From: Coffea arabica
Lineage: Eukaryota; Streptophyta; Magnoliopsida; Gentianales; Rubiaceae
Assembly: GCF_036785885.1 (NCBI RefSeq)
Contig: NC_092324.1
Span: 33,159,001 to 33,223,000, forward strand
Length of the DNA stretch: 64,000 nucleotides
Direction: 5' to 3'
Shown piece by piece: positions 26,164-36,790 of the stretch (its first letter is position 1; each line of letters starts with the position of its first letter). A program made the position numbers and the translations under genes. Below the pieces are notes generated by a model. The model saw nothing but the letters and a program-made list of their open reading frames with translations, searched no databases and had not been told where the DNA came from.

Positions 26164-26695
26164 AAAAGACTAGCTCTTTATGGCTTTTCTCCATTATAAG
26201 AACAGAGTACTTATTTTTTCATAATTAAATTTATTTATCGAATAATAAAAATAAATTCATTTTCTAATAAAAGACTAGCTCTTTATGGCTTTCCTCCATT
26301 ATAAGAACAGAGTACCCATTTACTCATAAATAAATTTATTTATCAAATAAAATAAAAATAAATCTATTTTTCAATAAAAGACCAACTTTTTTATAGCTTT
26401 CCTCCATTATAAGAATAGAGTACCCATTTTTTCATAAATAAATTTATTTATCGGATAAAATAAAAATAAACCCGTTTTTTAATAAAAGATCAGCTCTTTA
26501 TGACTTTTCTCCATTTTAAGAACAGAGTACCCATTTTTTCTCAGACAAATTTATTTATCAGATAAAATAAAAATAAACCCATTTTTTCAATAAAACATCA
26601 GCTCTTTATGACTTTCCTCTATTATAAGAATAGAGTACTCATTTTGAAGGCAAAAAGGAATTTGTTTATCGGATAAAATAAAAATAAACTCATTA
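26164..26695 (+). repeat. Tandem array, five units of about 107 bp
   Basis: Units start at about 26164, 26269, 26375, 26483 and 26591 with aaaagactagctctttatgg or variants. Each then has ttctccattataagaacag, agagtaccc and an AT-rich tail. The first 50 bp of the unit resembles the end/start junction of the 216-bp unit of the array at 24344 (agctctttatga, ccatta, aacagagtac against aacaaaatac). The two arrays therefore probably share ancestry. Confidence 0.82.
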
Positions 26696-27547
26696 ATGTC
26701 AATATCGAGATATAGCAAAATGCTGGCCCACCTCTCAATGTGATTTTCAATGGGACTAGGAGGCATAAACCATGCTACGCACGGTGGGAAAAAGGATGGA
26801 GATGCCCAATTTAACAAAATAATTTATACTAATTCAAAATGGATAATTAATGAAATTTGTTTTTCTTGATGGAATTAGTTACAACTAAACCAAAAAAAAA
26901 TATTAAACCAAAATTAGAGTAACCTTTCATTTAAGTATGTAATCATATAAAAAATAGTAAGTGTCATTCTCATTAAAGAATCAAAATATTATAAGACTCC
27001 ATCTAAGTTGTCATCTGCCCTTGCTATTTCAAAGTTAGGTTGCATTATGATTTGATTTAATTACGAGTTCAATTAATTTCCTAATAATGTAGCTACTTAA
27101 AACTTATAAGCATCATTAGCGATTATATTTTACTATCTTTCCATGCTCTCATATCATTCCCAAAATTAGAAAAAAAAAAGGAAAAGTTAAAGAGGAGAGT
27201 TGATAGAGCTATGAGCAGGAAAATGCAAAATAGTAAGGGCCAAAGTGAGTAAGAAAATAAATGAAACTGACTCTATATTATTGATAGAAACAAAATACTT
27301 CATCCCATTTGACCTTAAACAAAGGTATAACAACCGTATAATCAATGTTTCAATTCATATCAACCTACAATAAGTTTCCTCACTTATCAACCTACAAATT
27401 GCATACAACAAATCTTAAACCTGAATAACATCCACCATACTCATGGTTAACTAAGTACTATGGCTGATATCAAAGCACGTACATAAATAAGATAATATCA
27501 CATTTGTGAAACACTATAGCTGGGCCTTGCTTAAAAGAAGTAATAAC
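26696..27547. other. Intergenic, nothing recognised
   Basis: AT-rich DNA. The minus-strand ORF reaching 26817 overlaps the array and has no recognisable content. Confidence 0.45.
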
Positions 27548-27774
27548 AACCAGGAATTGCCGAGAATCCAGCCAAGCAAACTTATTGAAATGTTTGACAG
27601 CAATTTAAGAGCCGTCATCTTCAAGCTGCCCTTTGTAGACAAACATCGGGAGCTTTATCTCCATGTTCTGATACAATGTATTCAACTGAGAATCCTGTAG
27701 TCGCCACCTTCAGCTCATGTAAACTGCATTCTTTAAATGATGGCAGTTTCATAGTCTCATTTTCTTCACATTGC
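27548..27774 (-). pseudogene. BSK (brassinosteroid-signalling kinase) exon fragment, copy A
   Basis: Reading down from 27774, after a good acceptor (ttttag), the frame gives LPSFKECSLHELKVATTGF and then SVEYIVSEHGDKAPDV. This is the start of the kinase domain of plant BSK receptor-like cytoplasmic kinases, which relay brassinosteroid signals at the plasma membrane. One extra T at about 27641 shifts the frame. In the shifted frame YKGQLED, an in-frame stop, then IAVKHFNKFAW and DSRQFL continue the family pattern. Homology ends near 27548. The frameshift, the stop and the missing remainder make it a pseudogene. Which BSK is the parent cannot be told. Confidence 0.82.
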
Positions 27775-28695
27775 TCTAAAACCCCAGAAGAAAAAAATCA
27801 GAAAAGGGAAACAAATATTACATTTTTATACATTTAACAGAGTTTTAAGAATTACCAAAATCAGAGGAATAAGCAATGTTGGATTTGAGGTTAGAAGGCC
27901 ACCAGCAAAAGTCTAATTTAGAGCAGTGAGCTCCCACTGGAATGAAGACGAATAATACTGAAAAATGAATCTGGCAATCAGGTCAAGAAAACAGACATAA
28001 AGAAATATCACAAATGGATAGAACTAAATCATAGGGACATAAAATGTAACACAAAAATTTTCACGGAGCAAGTCAATTCAAGAACCATTGCAGCAAAAAA
28101 CTTGTAAAAAAAATGTGCAAAGAAGTCACATACGATCAAAACACAAGGACAAAACACGAGAAGCAAAGGACAGGGTTAATCCAAAAAAAAAAGCAAAAAA
28201 TATTATGCTTCTGCAGAAATCTTGCAGAGGCTATTTCAGAACTTCAAGGAACAAGCAAGGAAAGAGCAGAAAATCATCACCTATTCCATTCCGCCAGATT
28301 GTGTGCCCATATGTCTTTTTCACAAGTAAGTTGAGCAAGTTCTTTCTGTTGAGTAAAAGTAAGGTAAATAAATTACACGGACAATCTGTTCCACAATCAA
28401 AATAGGCAAACTACAGCTAAATGGTCATTCATAGCCACATAACCTTTGAAATCCTTATTGAATCCTTATTGAATTGTATGTGCATAAATTACAAGTAAAT
28501 CATGACGAATTCATGCTTGAAATCATGAACCATCACCACAGAAAGTAAAAATAATAATGAAGCAAAAACCTGAGAATAAAAACGTATTTGAAGGAAAGCA
28601 TGGGAAAAATATATTTCAGAGAAAATACTAATTCGGCAACTTCTAAGGTAGAGATGATACTAGAAAGAGGCATGTCACATCAGGAAATGCACATT
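27775..28695. other. Intron-like DNA between gene fragments
   Basis: No exon was recognised. The two plus-strand ORFs at 28088-28405 are basic, low-complexity chance frames. Confidence 0.4.
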
Positions 28696-28851
28696 TTACA
28701 TGGCCACAGATGCAGCTTCTCCAACCCAATAAGCCGTAACAATCGTAAACCTGATTCCAGTTGGTCTAATAAAATCAGGAGCACGTATAACATAGCACAA
28801 CAATTCCTTTCCATCAAGAGCATCAGCAACCCGAAGGTTTAGGCTAACGCC
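28696..28851 (-). pseudogene. Unrecognised terminal-exon-like ORF, copy A
   Basis: After the acceptor-like tgtagcag at 28852-28859, a phase-0 frame of 51 codons ends in TAA. It includes LRVADALDGKELLCYVIRAP and RFTIVTAYWVGEA, which reads like real globular protein. I do not recognise the family. The phase fits the donor of the helicase exon ending at 29291, so the two could be joined by a 439-bp intron. However, the sequence does not resemble the helicase C-terminus that should follow. It may be an unrelated gene piece. Confidence 0.4.
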
Positions 28852-29290
28852 CTGCTACACTGACAAAGTATAGCCCAAATGTGTAACAGAATTGAAAAGT
28901 TGATAATGCAACAGTAAGTATCCAAATTCGGTTTTAAAAAAAATTTATGCTGGCAACAGATAAGGCAATTAGGTGCGGTGGCTTAACTACAAAAGGCAAT
29001 TAATATATAATTTTTAGAGTCAAAACAAAAAAATAATACATAACCTCACACCGATCCCAAGAAGCAAAGCTCTAACTGAAGCGGTACGTATAAATAGCAA
29101 CATAGCAACTCTAGGCTAAAAGCACAGAGCAAAACAGCAACACAGCACAAAACAGCTTCAATATCTCGAGGCAGACGCCATAGGGTTTTTTTAAGAACCA
29201 CAGAAGCAAAGCAAGCATAAAGAGATGCTTAACGCATAATAAGTTCAAAAAGTTACAACTTACTATGCAATAAAGGAAGGCAATATTTAC
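28852..29290. other. Candidate intron or junction DNA, holds end of visible overlap
   Basis: No coding sequence. The motif agcaactctaggctaaa at 29104-29120 recurs at 32228. Base 29120 is the last position also visible in copy B. Confidence 0.4.
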
Positions 29291-29984
29291 CTCAGCTCTA
29301 TATCTCAAGCCCTCCACAGCATTCTTAGTGAGCAATGGAAATGGAGCTATAAAATTGGAGTCCACGTTATCACTTTCACCGATGAAGGATTTAATACCTT
29401 CAAACATGTCATTCTGCTCAGAGGACACCTACTCAAGATCAAGTAAGAGGGCGATAAGAAACATATAAGAAAATGATCAAAATAATTTTAAATGCATTAC
29501 CATAATCACTTTAATCATATTAGGGGAGACATTATTCATGTGCTAACATATATTAGGAATTCTGATATAAAAAAGAACAGCAAAAAATAGGGGCAAAACC
29601 TATAGCACAATCTAATATTTGAAATAAAAAACAAAAGGCGTATTTCAATATGCAATAAACACAAAGAAAAAACTGAAAACCAAAACCATGATTACGAAGG
29701 ATGACAGAACTTCTACAACATGGATATATATGAGCCAATAATTTACCGAAGATTCTAGTCAATATTCAAGCAATCCTACTGTTCATCAATTCTGCTTGCA
29801 AAAAAATGAAGATCAACCAAATTCAATCTGGAAGTCAGGGTATAAATTCAGTTACAAAGTAATTCCAATTTAGTCTTTAGAAAATTACCAGAGAGACAGA
29901 TGCACCAGTGTTATACGCTCTTCCAGTACGACCAATTCGATGTACATATCCCGCAGCACTTTGAAGCATCTCAAAATTTATGAC
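29291..29984 (-). pseudogene. DEAD-box RNA helicase (RH16/DDX56 type), two-exon fragment
   Basis: Exon 29984-29889 (32 codons) and exon 29428-29291 (46 codons) both start in phase 0 and have proper acceptors (cttgcag, gagtag) and donors (gtaatt, gtaaat). The first holds SAAGYVHRIGRTGRA, the helicase motif VI, which binds ATP and RNA in ribosome-biogenesis helicases. The second continues with FIAPFPLLTKNAVEGLRYRAE, as in plant RH16. Neither exon has a lesion, but P is replaced by L just before QSAAG. No upstream exons with the DEAD motif are visible up to 33 kb, and the usual basic C-terminal exons are not found below 29291. It is therefore a fragment unless its introns are very long. Confidence 0.78.
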
Positions 29985-31574
29985 CTGCAAGAAAGAAAAG
30001 AATCAATACAAGTCAATTATCAAACTGACAACCTCATCAGCCACAGACACGTAGATGATACGCAAAGCAATTCCTGTATGGAAGAAAGCTCAAGGATAAG
30101 ATAAACAACATACATGGAAAAGCTCAAAATTTTCACTCAATATAGTAACATACTAATTACTAATCGTGCAACCATCCACTTTGATTGTAATAAGAAGATT
30201 AAGTAGATATATGTTGTTTGAGTATCTCCAAATATATAATAACCTATGCATAATGATACCTGCGCTTATCGAAAAAATTACACAGCAAAGTAAAGATATT
30301 GTAACAAAGAATAAGATACTGCAAGACGACGGCTAGAATGTGGTGCAAAAAATTAAAAAAAAAAAATCAAGTGTCAAGAAAAAATGTATTTTAGAAAAGC
30401 AGCCAACCGTGTGAACATTACAACACCAAACTCTGCATCAAAGGCTAAGCCCCAAAACAGCACAAATGCAGCCTAAGCGTTACAGACGCGCAAGAGTCCA
30501 GAGCATCAAATAGCAGATGCGAACAAGGGAGAGAGAGACAAAGAAAAGCCTTTAAAAGATAATAAGAGTCCCATTTTTTTGGACACCGAAGGCATAGAGT
30601 TTTCCAATAACACAGGCGAAACAGCAGATTAATTGACAACATTCTAGATTAGAATCAAAGCCAATTTTAATTTGATATGAAGTGGGAATACCTGCTCCTA
30701 GGATTTTCTACCTTTTTTATTTTGAACTATATTTCTCTTTTAAATAATGATAAAATTTGGGTAATCATTTGCAACCCCAAAAAAAATGGCGTGATTTATT
30801 AGCTCAATGGATCCACCAACTCTATAAGCAGTCATACGAAAATCTTCTCTTCCATTAAGTTCGTAAATAACAAAATTACCTCGGTTTCGACGCACAAACT
30901 CCTAACCTCTTGTAATTAATCACATTGCTAACCATAGCCATTTTTCTTTCAAACAAAATTCATCAGAATTCTGAAGTCATTTTAACACCGTTTTTTGAAG
31001 TTAAGAATTATCTCAACCCAAAAAAACAAAAAGAAAAAACTTTGGACCATTTTTTTATATTCTTTTTCATTAAGGTCACGTATTAGTAATAGAATTGTAA
31101 TAACGTGAGCATAATAAAAGAACAAAATCAAAATTATAAGTCAAGAGCAGCTGAAAACAGTAAATTCAATCCCAAAAATAATAATAGTATACATTCCATA
31201 TGACCAAATTAAAATTAAAATGACAGACTTTAGCTGCAGAAAATAACTATATAAACTAAAATCAAGTAAAAGTAATCAATCCCCACAAAATTTTTACCAA
31301 AAAAATAAAGGAAATACAGGCCAGACTATAAAGACAACCGGATTTCATCACTTATCAGGAAGTTTCATCACCCCATCAAGAACGTCGCCTATGGTTGGCA
31401 CAGAACCGGCTGCACTGACCCAACATCAATTCATTCCAGTATCATGTTTCTGTGGCTCAGGCCAGCATTGGATTTTATCTCCACTGGGAAAATTAAAAAT
31501 CCAATCTCCAATCGTCACGTTTTAAACCATATTTGATCTTAAATTAATCAGGAAAACAGTAGTATTGGTTGAAC
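29985..31574. other. No gene recognised
   Basis: A search by eye of the minus strand for further helicase exons found none. Around 30425-30470 there is a diverged relative of the caactctaggctaaa...caaaacagcac stretch at 29104. The rest is AT-rich intron-like or intergenic DNA. Confidence 0.45.
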
Positions 31575-32006
31575 ATGCTAACAACCTCGGCTACTCCATG
31601 GAACACTTGCTATTATCCCATCCCTAAACGTTTCTACCTTCAAAATCTCCATTTTTCGAGCAATGCTTATTCCCTCTATTCCCCAGAAACGTTATTCACC
31701 AGGACCCCTCTGACACTTACAGCAACAAATAGTTGCAGCAAAGAACAGGAAAGGAGAAAAAGCCCAAAAAACCCCCAGTACCCATGTCAGAAAAAAACTC
31801 ATTTTCACAAAGTTGTTACTCTTCCATTGAAACTCAGAGAACCCAGAAAAGAGAATATCTAGAAACAGCATATAGTGATTTAGAGATCCACTCGGGTATT
31901 TTTACAAACATGTGGTGGGTAGATTTGAAAGCTGCATTAGGGCAGAGAATTAACATGGAGGGTATTGCTTCTTCTGTTGGGATTGTGGCTAAAGATAAGC
32001 ATTTGA
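31575..32006 (+). pseudogene. PGP phosphatase (PGPP1/YqeG-type) first-exon fragment
   Basis: ATG 31575 opens a Ser/Thr-rich, acid-poor N-terminus (MLTTSATPWNTCYYPIPKRF) of the kind used as an organelle transit peptide. A second frame, entered by a frameshift somewhere in 31740-31860, continues with TNMWWVDLKAALGQRINMEG and then VAKDKHL. That matches, from memory, the segment before the HAD catalytic core in plant phosphatidylglycerophosphate phosphatases. The homology stops in a run of aag codons followed by a stop at 32028. The catalytic DxDxT motif is absent. The protein family makes phosphatidylglycerol in plastids and mitochondria; this copy cannot. Confidence 0.6.
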
Positions 32007-32094
32007 AGAAGAAGAAGAAGAAAACTTAGAGCTATAAGTAGTAATTGGAGAAGTAAAACGGTTCAAGTGGTCGGGTTGGTTATAAGAATCGGAC

Positions 32095-32220
32095 CTTTTC
32101 TTGGGCAGCGAGGGTGAGTTTGTCGGAAGCGTCAGAAAGGGAGGCATCGAGGGACTGAAGGTCGGCGATGATGGCGTCCTTCTCGGTGAGCTTGTGACGG
32201 AGAATAGACGCCTCTGGTTC
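32095..32220 (-). pseudogene. Coiled-coil gene exon fragment
   Basis: Forty-two codons read EPEASILRHKLTEKDAIIAD and continue through LSDASDKLTLAAQEK to a donor-like gtccga. The heptad pattern and the higher GC than its surroundings indicate real former coding DNA, probably the N-terminal part of a plant coiled-coil protein I cannot name. There is no start codon, because upstream the sequence changes abruptly at 32221 to a repeat motif (agcaactctaggctaaa) also found at 29104. It faces the phosphatase fragment tail to tail, 90 bp apart. Confidence 0.5.
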
Positions 32221-32434
32221 GAGGAAAAATAGCAACTCTAGGCTAAAAAATGCAGAGAGAGGCACAACGAAGCACGATCCAAACGGCGGAGGAGGAGGTG
32301 ATCCAAACGGGTGGCAAGATCGAACCTTTCCCGAGAGCAAAACAAGAGCCAGTTGAAAAAAGAAATAAAGAAAAAAAAAATACAGGGGAAGCTAACAGAG
32401 AAGACCGCACCTCAACATAAAGGAAGAACAATGA

Positions 32435-32741
32435 AACTTACAACGGAGGAGGAGGAGGAAAATCGAACGCACCGCAGCTGATCTGGACGACTGAGACCCA
32501 GTGAAACGCGAGGGACAGAGGTTCGATGGTCCTTGCGCGTCTGGAGAAGGGGAACAAAGAACAAAAACATCAGTTCCAGGCTAAAGATTCACGCAGAAAG
32601 CTAATGGGAAAAATTGCACCTCACCGGAAAAGAAGAAAAGAAAGAAGAAGAAAACTCACAACGGAGGAAGAGGAGGAGAGCCAAATGCCTGGAACACAGC
32701 AACCCAAAGAACGCGAGAGACCGAGGCTCGCTGATACCTGC
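32435..32741 (+). repeat. Two diverged direct repeats in purine-rich DNA
   Basis: Bases 32435-32532 and 32649-32741 share an order of blocks: acttacaacggaggagg / actcacaacggaggaag, then a cccagtgaaacgcgag / cccaaagaacgcgag block and gaggttcgatgg / gaggctcgctga. The stretch 32230-32990 is GC- and purine-rich compared with its AT-rich surroundings. It resembles 5'-leader DNA of a minus-strand gene, but no coding exon is recognised. ORFs on both strands here are low-complexity. Confidence 0.5.
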
Positions 32742-33320
32742 GTGGTTAGAAGATAACCGGTTAGCTCAACAGGCTCTCGTACCAAGGCTCAGAATAGTCG
32801 GATAAGCAACAGAGCAACATTGCCCAAAGAAAGAGAGAGAGAGAAGACAGTGGGAAGAAGAGGCAGACAACGCAGCAGAAGGCACATGGGGTTTCGGCAG
32901 AGGAGAAGAGGCGCGCAATGCGCGAAGAAAACAACGTCTCAATCACATGCGCGGCACGTGAGAGGACGACGAAAAACTCCAGGTCATCAGAGCTCTTCGC
33001 TCTTTATCTACTTATGTTGATAAGATTTGCACAGTACATATAGCAAATTGTCATAGCCCCTGTTCCTTCACATGTGTGTAAAGGCGGTAATTGTCATGGC
33101 CTGTTACTCGAGATTCTAGATTATTTAATTAATTTCCTAACGCTAGCGATGTACAGTGCTCAAATAAGATTATTTTCTTCTTGGGACCTTCTATTTTTTT
33201 TTTTCATTATGTGGGAGTTAGAATTAATTCCTATTTATCTACTTCTATCTTTGTGGGGAGGAAAGAAACTTCCGTACTCGGGACAGACTCACTTAAGATT
33301 CGGACAGCAGATATGGTGAC

Positions 33321-33585
33321 TGTCCAGAGAAGGGATGGGAGATTAAGACTGCAGATATGGTTCCTGGGACAAAGAAGGTCCTTAAGAAATGGGTTGCTGC
33401 CATTCTGGAACCAGTGGAAGAAAGTTTAGCAGAGGAGAATGGTGATGTATTAAAAGAAAATGAAGAGAACCCTTCAGATGCAAAGGACCTTTCCGCAATT
33501 GTTGTGCCAAAACTTCCCTTCTCTTATGGCATGACGTATCTTCCAATATGGAAGTCTTTTAAAGAGCATATATTAGATCAAAAGG
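33321..33585 (+). pseudogene. Unrecognised exon-like ORF
   Basis: An open frame gives PEKGWEIKTADMVPGTKKVL, a Glu-rich segment, then KLPFSYGMTYLPIWKSFKEH, ending before a donor-like gg|gttttt. Codon usage and the alternation of charged and hydrophobic blocks look like genuine protein. I do not recognise the family. Immediately upstream a short word (gcagatatggt) is used twice, about 43 bp apart. Start and end are approximate and no neighbouring exon was found. Confidence 0.4.
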
Positions 33586-34066
33586 GTTTTTTTTTTTGGT
33601 TGTTTGTCGAATTTTATGTATTTATTCATTTCTTTTAAGTATGAGCATTGAAAAAGGTCTCCAGTAATTAACATAACTTGACTGTTGCTAAATAAGCAAG
33701 TGCTTAATTGACAATCTATCTTTTGCTATCAGTGGAACATGTAAGCTTATGGATGCATTGTGTACTTTGGTAGCCTAATTTGTACAGCCAGGGCAATTCT
33801 CCGTACTCTTGTCTTGATCTATATTCTGAGTTCATTTGACTTTAGAATATCAAAAAAAAAAAAAATCATGACAATGACTCTTCTAATCCATTTTTGACGT
33901 ACATCTACTTCCCAATTCCTAATAATGACAACATATTTCCATAATACAGTGCACACTCTTTGTTCTTGGCTTTTCAGTGCAGAAGAAAGGTTTTGATTTT
34001 CTACTTCTCATTCTATTCTGGAGCACGATGATGAAAATGATTATAAAATAAACTCAAGTATATTGA
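33586..34066. other. Nothing recognised
   Basis: AT-rich DNA between the exon-like ORF and the LINE fragment, without repeats or ORFs of note. Confidence 0.5.
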
Positions 34067-35542
34067 TCATTTGGGATGGCTATTACGTGTATTCAAGTCT
34101 GTTTGTGTTACAAAAGTTTTTGGAAAATAGTCTTCCTCTTGAAACCTATTATTGGTTCTAAAAATACTAAAGGTGATCAATATTGCTAGTTGACCCCAAA
34201 AAAATGATAAAAGAGGATAGTCAATTTGGCGTGTAAAAAGAGGATAATCATTCATATCCCCAGCCAACACCCAATTCTTTCCCCATAAAACCTTCCTTTT
34301 TGTGATGATTTTCCATTGTTTTCCTCTTACTGCCTTATTACTACTGGCATAACCGCATATGAGCCACCACTGAGCCTTCCCATATGTCCCTTTGATCTGC
34401 AATTCTATAGTAAAATCAGTAAATAAAACTTTTCCTATTGAAAGCTCTTTCTTCCACATAACTGTCAACCTCCTGATTTACCAATTGGGTCCACAACAAA
34501 AAGCTTATCATACCTCAGTTTCATCATTACTTTGTTCATAAAGCATTTCTTATTTTTAGTTTCTGACAGAACACCACCTCTGGAGAGTGGAGATTTATAA
34601 TCTCCTTGAATTGGGGAACTGTCAAGGGGCTCCCAGCACCTCGACAGTTCCACACCAGAGCCTTCATAAAGATCTTGGAGCCCCATTTAGGTTGGGCTCC
34701 ACCACCTTCAGCATTGTAATTTCTTCAAATTCCATAGCCATTATTTCACCCCTTTTCTGTCCGCCTTCCAACACCTCATCATTTTCCTTCCTAGCGTTAC
34801 CAGCTTGCTTCCTCTTAGTAATTCTTTTTTGGAGATCCACTCCAGTATTCTGCTCACTGAGAGGCTTCCTTTTGCCTATCTCTTGAATCAACCTTCTCCA
34901 CCCTTTACTCGCCTTGTATTTACCTGCGAGCTGTTGCCTTCCAGTCTTAATGTTCTTGAGACCTTCAGTTTCAACCTTAACCTCTGTCAGTTCACTTCCC
35001 TTACTATTTCCTTTCATACTGCTATCAATCCACATCAAATCACAATCCTCTAAACCCCTCTCCCCCTCAACAGCAATATCTTGTACCACTCCCTCTAGGT
35101 TCCTCATATTCACACCTTTCCTCAGTAACCCATTTTTACTCCAAGAATCCTTATCCTGCAGTTCATCACACTTTTCCCCCACTCCCTCGCCCTCAGAACC
35201 TGTTTGTTGCATAATTTCTCCCCCAAATTTCCTATTCAGCACCTCAAGCTCCTTGAAAGTCCCCTCCTTCTCCCTAGATATATTATCCTTTAAAACCTTA
35301 TCCCTTCCATCAGATTGCCAAGTCAGCAGTAACTGCTTGTTACCTTCCTTCATTTCCTTTACTATGCCCTGTTCCTCTCTATCATTTGATTCAGAGAATC
35401 CAGAGCTATTAAATCTCTTCCCTGGACTTCTGGATGAGCTAGCTGTAATTGATCGGTTCTTTTTGACAAACTCCAGAGACTTCAGCAGATGAAATATATC
35501 AATAACACTCCGTGTAGGCATTATCAACAATGAACAAAACAA
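34067..35542 (-). mobile_element. L1-type LINE fragment, ORF1 end and ORF2 endonuclease start
   Basis: Reading leftwards, an ORF1 C-terminal region (292 codons in one open frame, 35542-34664) is followed by an ORF2 start at ATG 34667 with MKALVWNCRGAGSPLT, the hallmark start of plant L1 endonucleases. A 1-nt loss near 34570 shifts the frame into LSETKNKK and FDKLFVVDPIGKSGG-like text. A second 1-nt loss near 34467 moves it into WWLICGYAS and WVLAGDMND. Homology decays after about 34250. The reverse transcriptase domain is absent, so the element is a dead internal fragment. Confidence 0.85.
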
Positions 35543-35822
35543 AACAAATCATAGTTCCGAGTGAATTTTTTGGTACAATAGAAATCTTGATATGGGTAAA
35601 TGTTTTATATTTTTCGCAAAAAAATTCACTATAATTTACTTTGTTCTGTTAACTATGATACTTCAAATTAAAGCAGCAAATACAAAGTAGCCGTAATATA
35701 TTGTATTTTTGTCCGATTCTTTTTTGTTCATTTTTTGATTACATATATTAATATTATATTTACAAAAAAAATATAGATTTAGTGAGCTGAATCAACTCAA
35801 TTTTCTCAACTTCTAGTACGAT

Positions 35823-36035
35823 TAGGGGTGACAATCGGGTCCAAATCGGAGTGACAGGTCGGGTTGAGACCTGAGTATAACAGAAAACCCACTGATCTGA
35901 ACTTGATCCACCAAGCCGAAACAAGTCAAGATACTTGACACGAACTCGAAAAGTTCTAATTGACGGGGCGACCTGACCCAAAACTTAATTTTAATTTATT
36001 AATTTATCACTGTAATTTCTAATAAAACCAATTTC
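35823..36035 (+). mobile_element. Truncated hAT MITE, copy B
   Basis: Same sequence as 943-1155, including the truncation point. Confidence 0.7.
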
Positions 36036-36036
36036 G

Positions 36037-36210
36037 GCGGATTTTTGGGCTTGGCACTTTGCTGGTAAATTCATATTCTCATACCATAAATCTCATACCA
36101 TAATTCATATTCGAAACAGGAAAGAAATCTCAGAGAAAAATATCTAACAAGTGCTGCGGATATTTGGGCTTGGCACATTGCTGGTAAATTCATATTCTCA
36201 TACCATAAAT
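36037..36210 (+). repeat. 55-bp direct repeat pair, copy B
   Basis: Repeats at 36037-36091 and 36156-36210, matching 1157-1330. Confidence 0.75.
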
Positions 36211-36790
36211 TGTTATTTTTATCAATCTATTGAAGCTTTTGCAGTATAAAGCAATATTTTAGTAGTCTTACTTATATGCATAAAAGAAATCTACTGCCAA
36301 TTTTTTGAAAGATGGGATTTTCCAGTATATGCTTTTTATATGAGGCTGAATTTTCTTGGTGAGTTAATCCAATTATATGGCTCATGGTTGCTCTTTTAGA
36401 TGCTAGAAATATCGGTAGGGATTTAGATCTTTAAGAAGCAAAAATAGGGAAAGCATGCTTTCTCCCCCTTTAAAAACTGTCTCTGAAAAATATTTGACAG
36501 AGCGGAATGGATTTTGTGGTTTTGGATGACTATTCTATATGGGATGAGAACTAGAGCAGGGAATTCAGTTGGAGCAATATATTGAGTTTTGAGCATGATT
36601 GTCATGTGGGATTTGATTATTGGTTTTTCCTGCTGATCAGGTTTTATAGTTATAGTTTTGACAAAATGGTTATTACCTTTTGATACTATAGGTGATTAGC
36701 TGATTAGTCTTACATCTGATTTTTCTGTTCTTTTAGCATAGGTAATTGTGTAGAATGCACGTTGAATTTGTCACCATTTGATAATAATAA

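Noticed and set aside
24344..26695. CRISPR-like array of regularly spaced repeats
   Set aside because: Units are contiguous and AT-rich without unique spacers, and the DNA is from a plant nucleus; these are ordinary tandem repeats.
28088..28405. Basic 105-codon plus-strand ORF
   Set aside because: Lys-rich text from A-rich intron-like DNA; no domain and an equally open second frame overlaps it.
32526..33020. Arg/Lys/Glu-rich ORFs on the plus strand
   Set aside because: Low-complexity translation of purine-rich DNA with several overlapping frames open at once.
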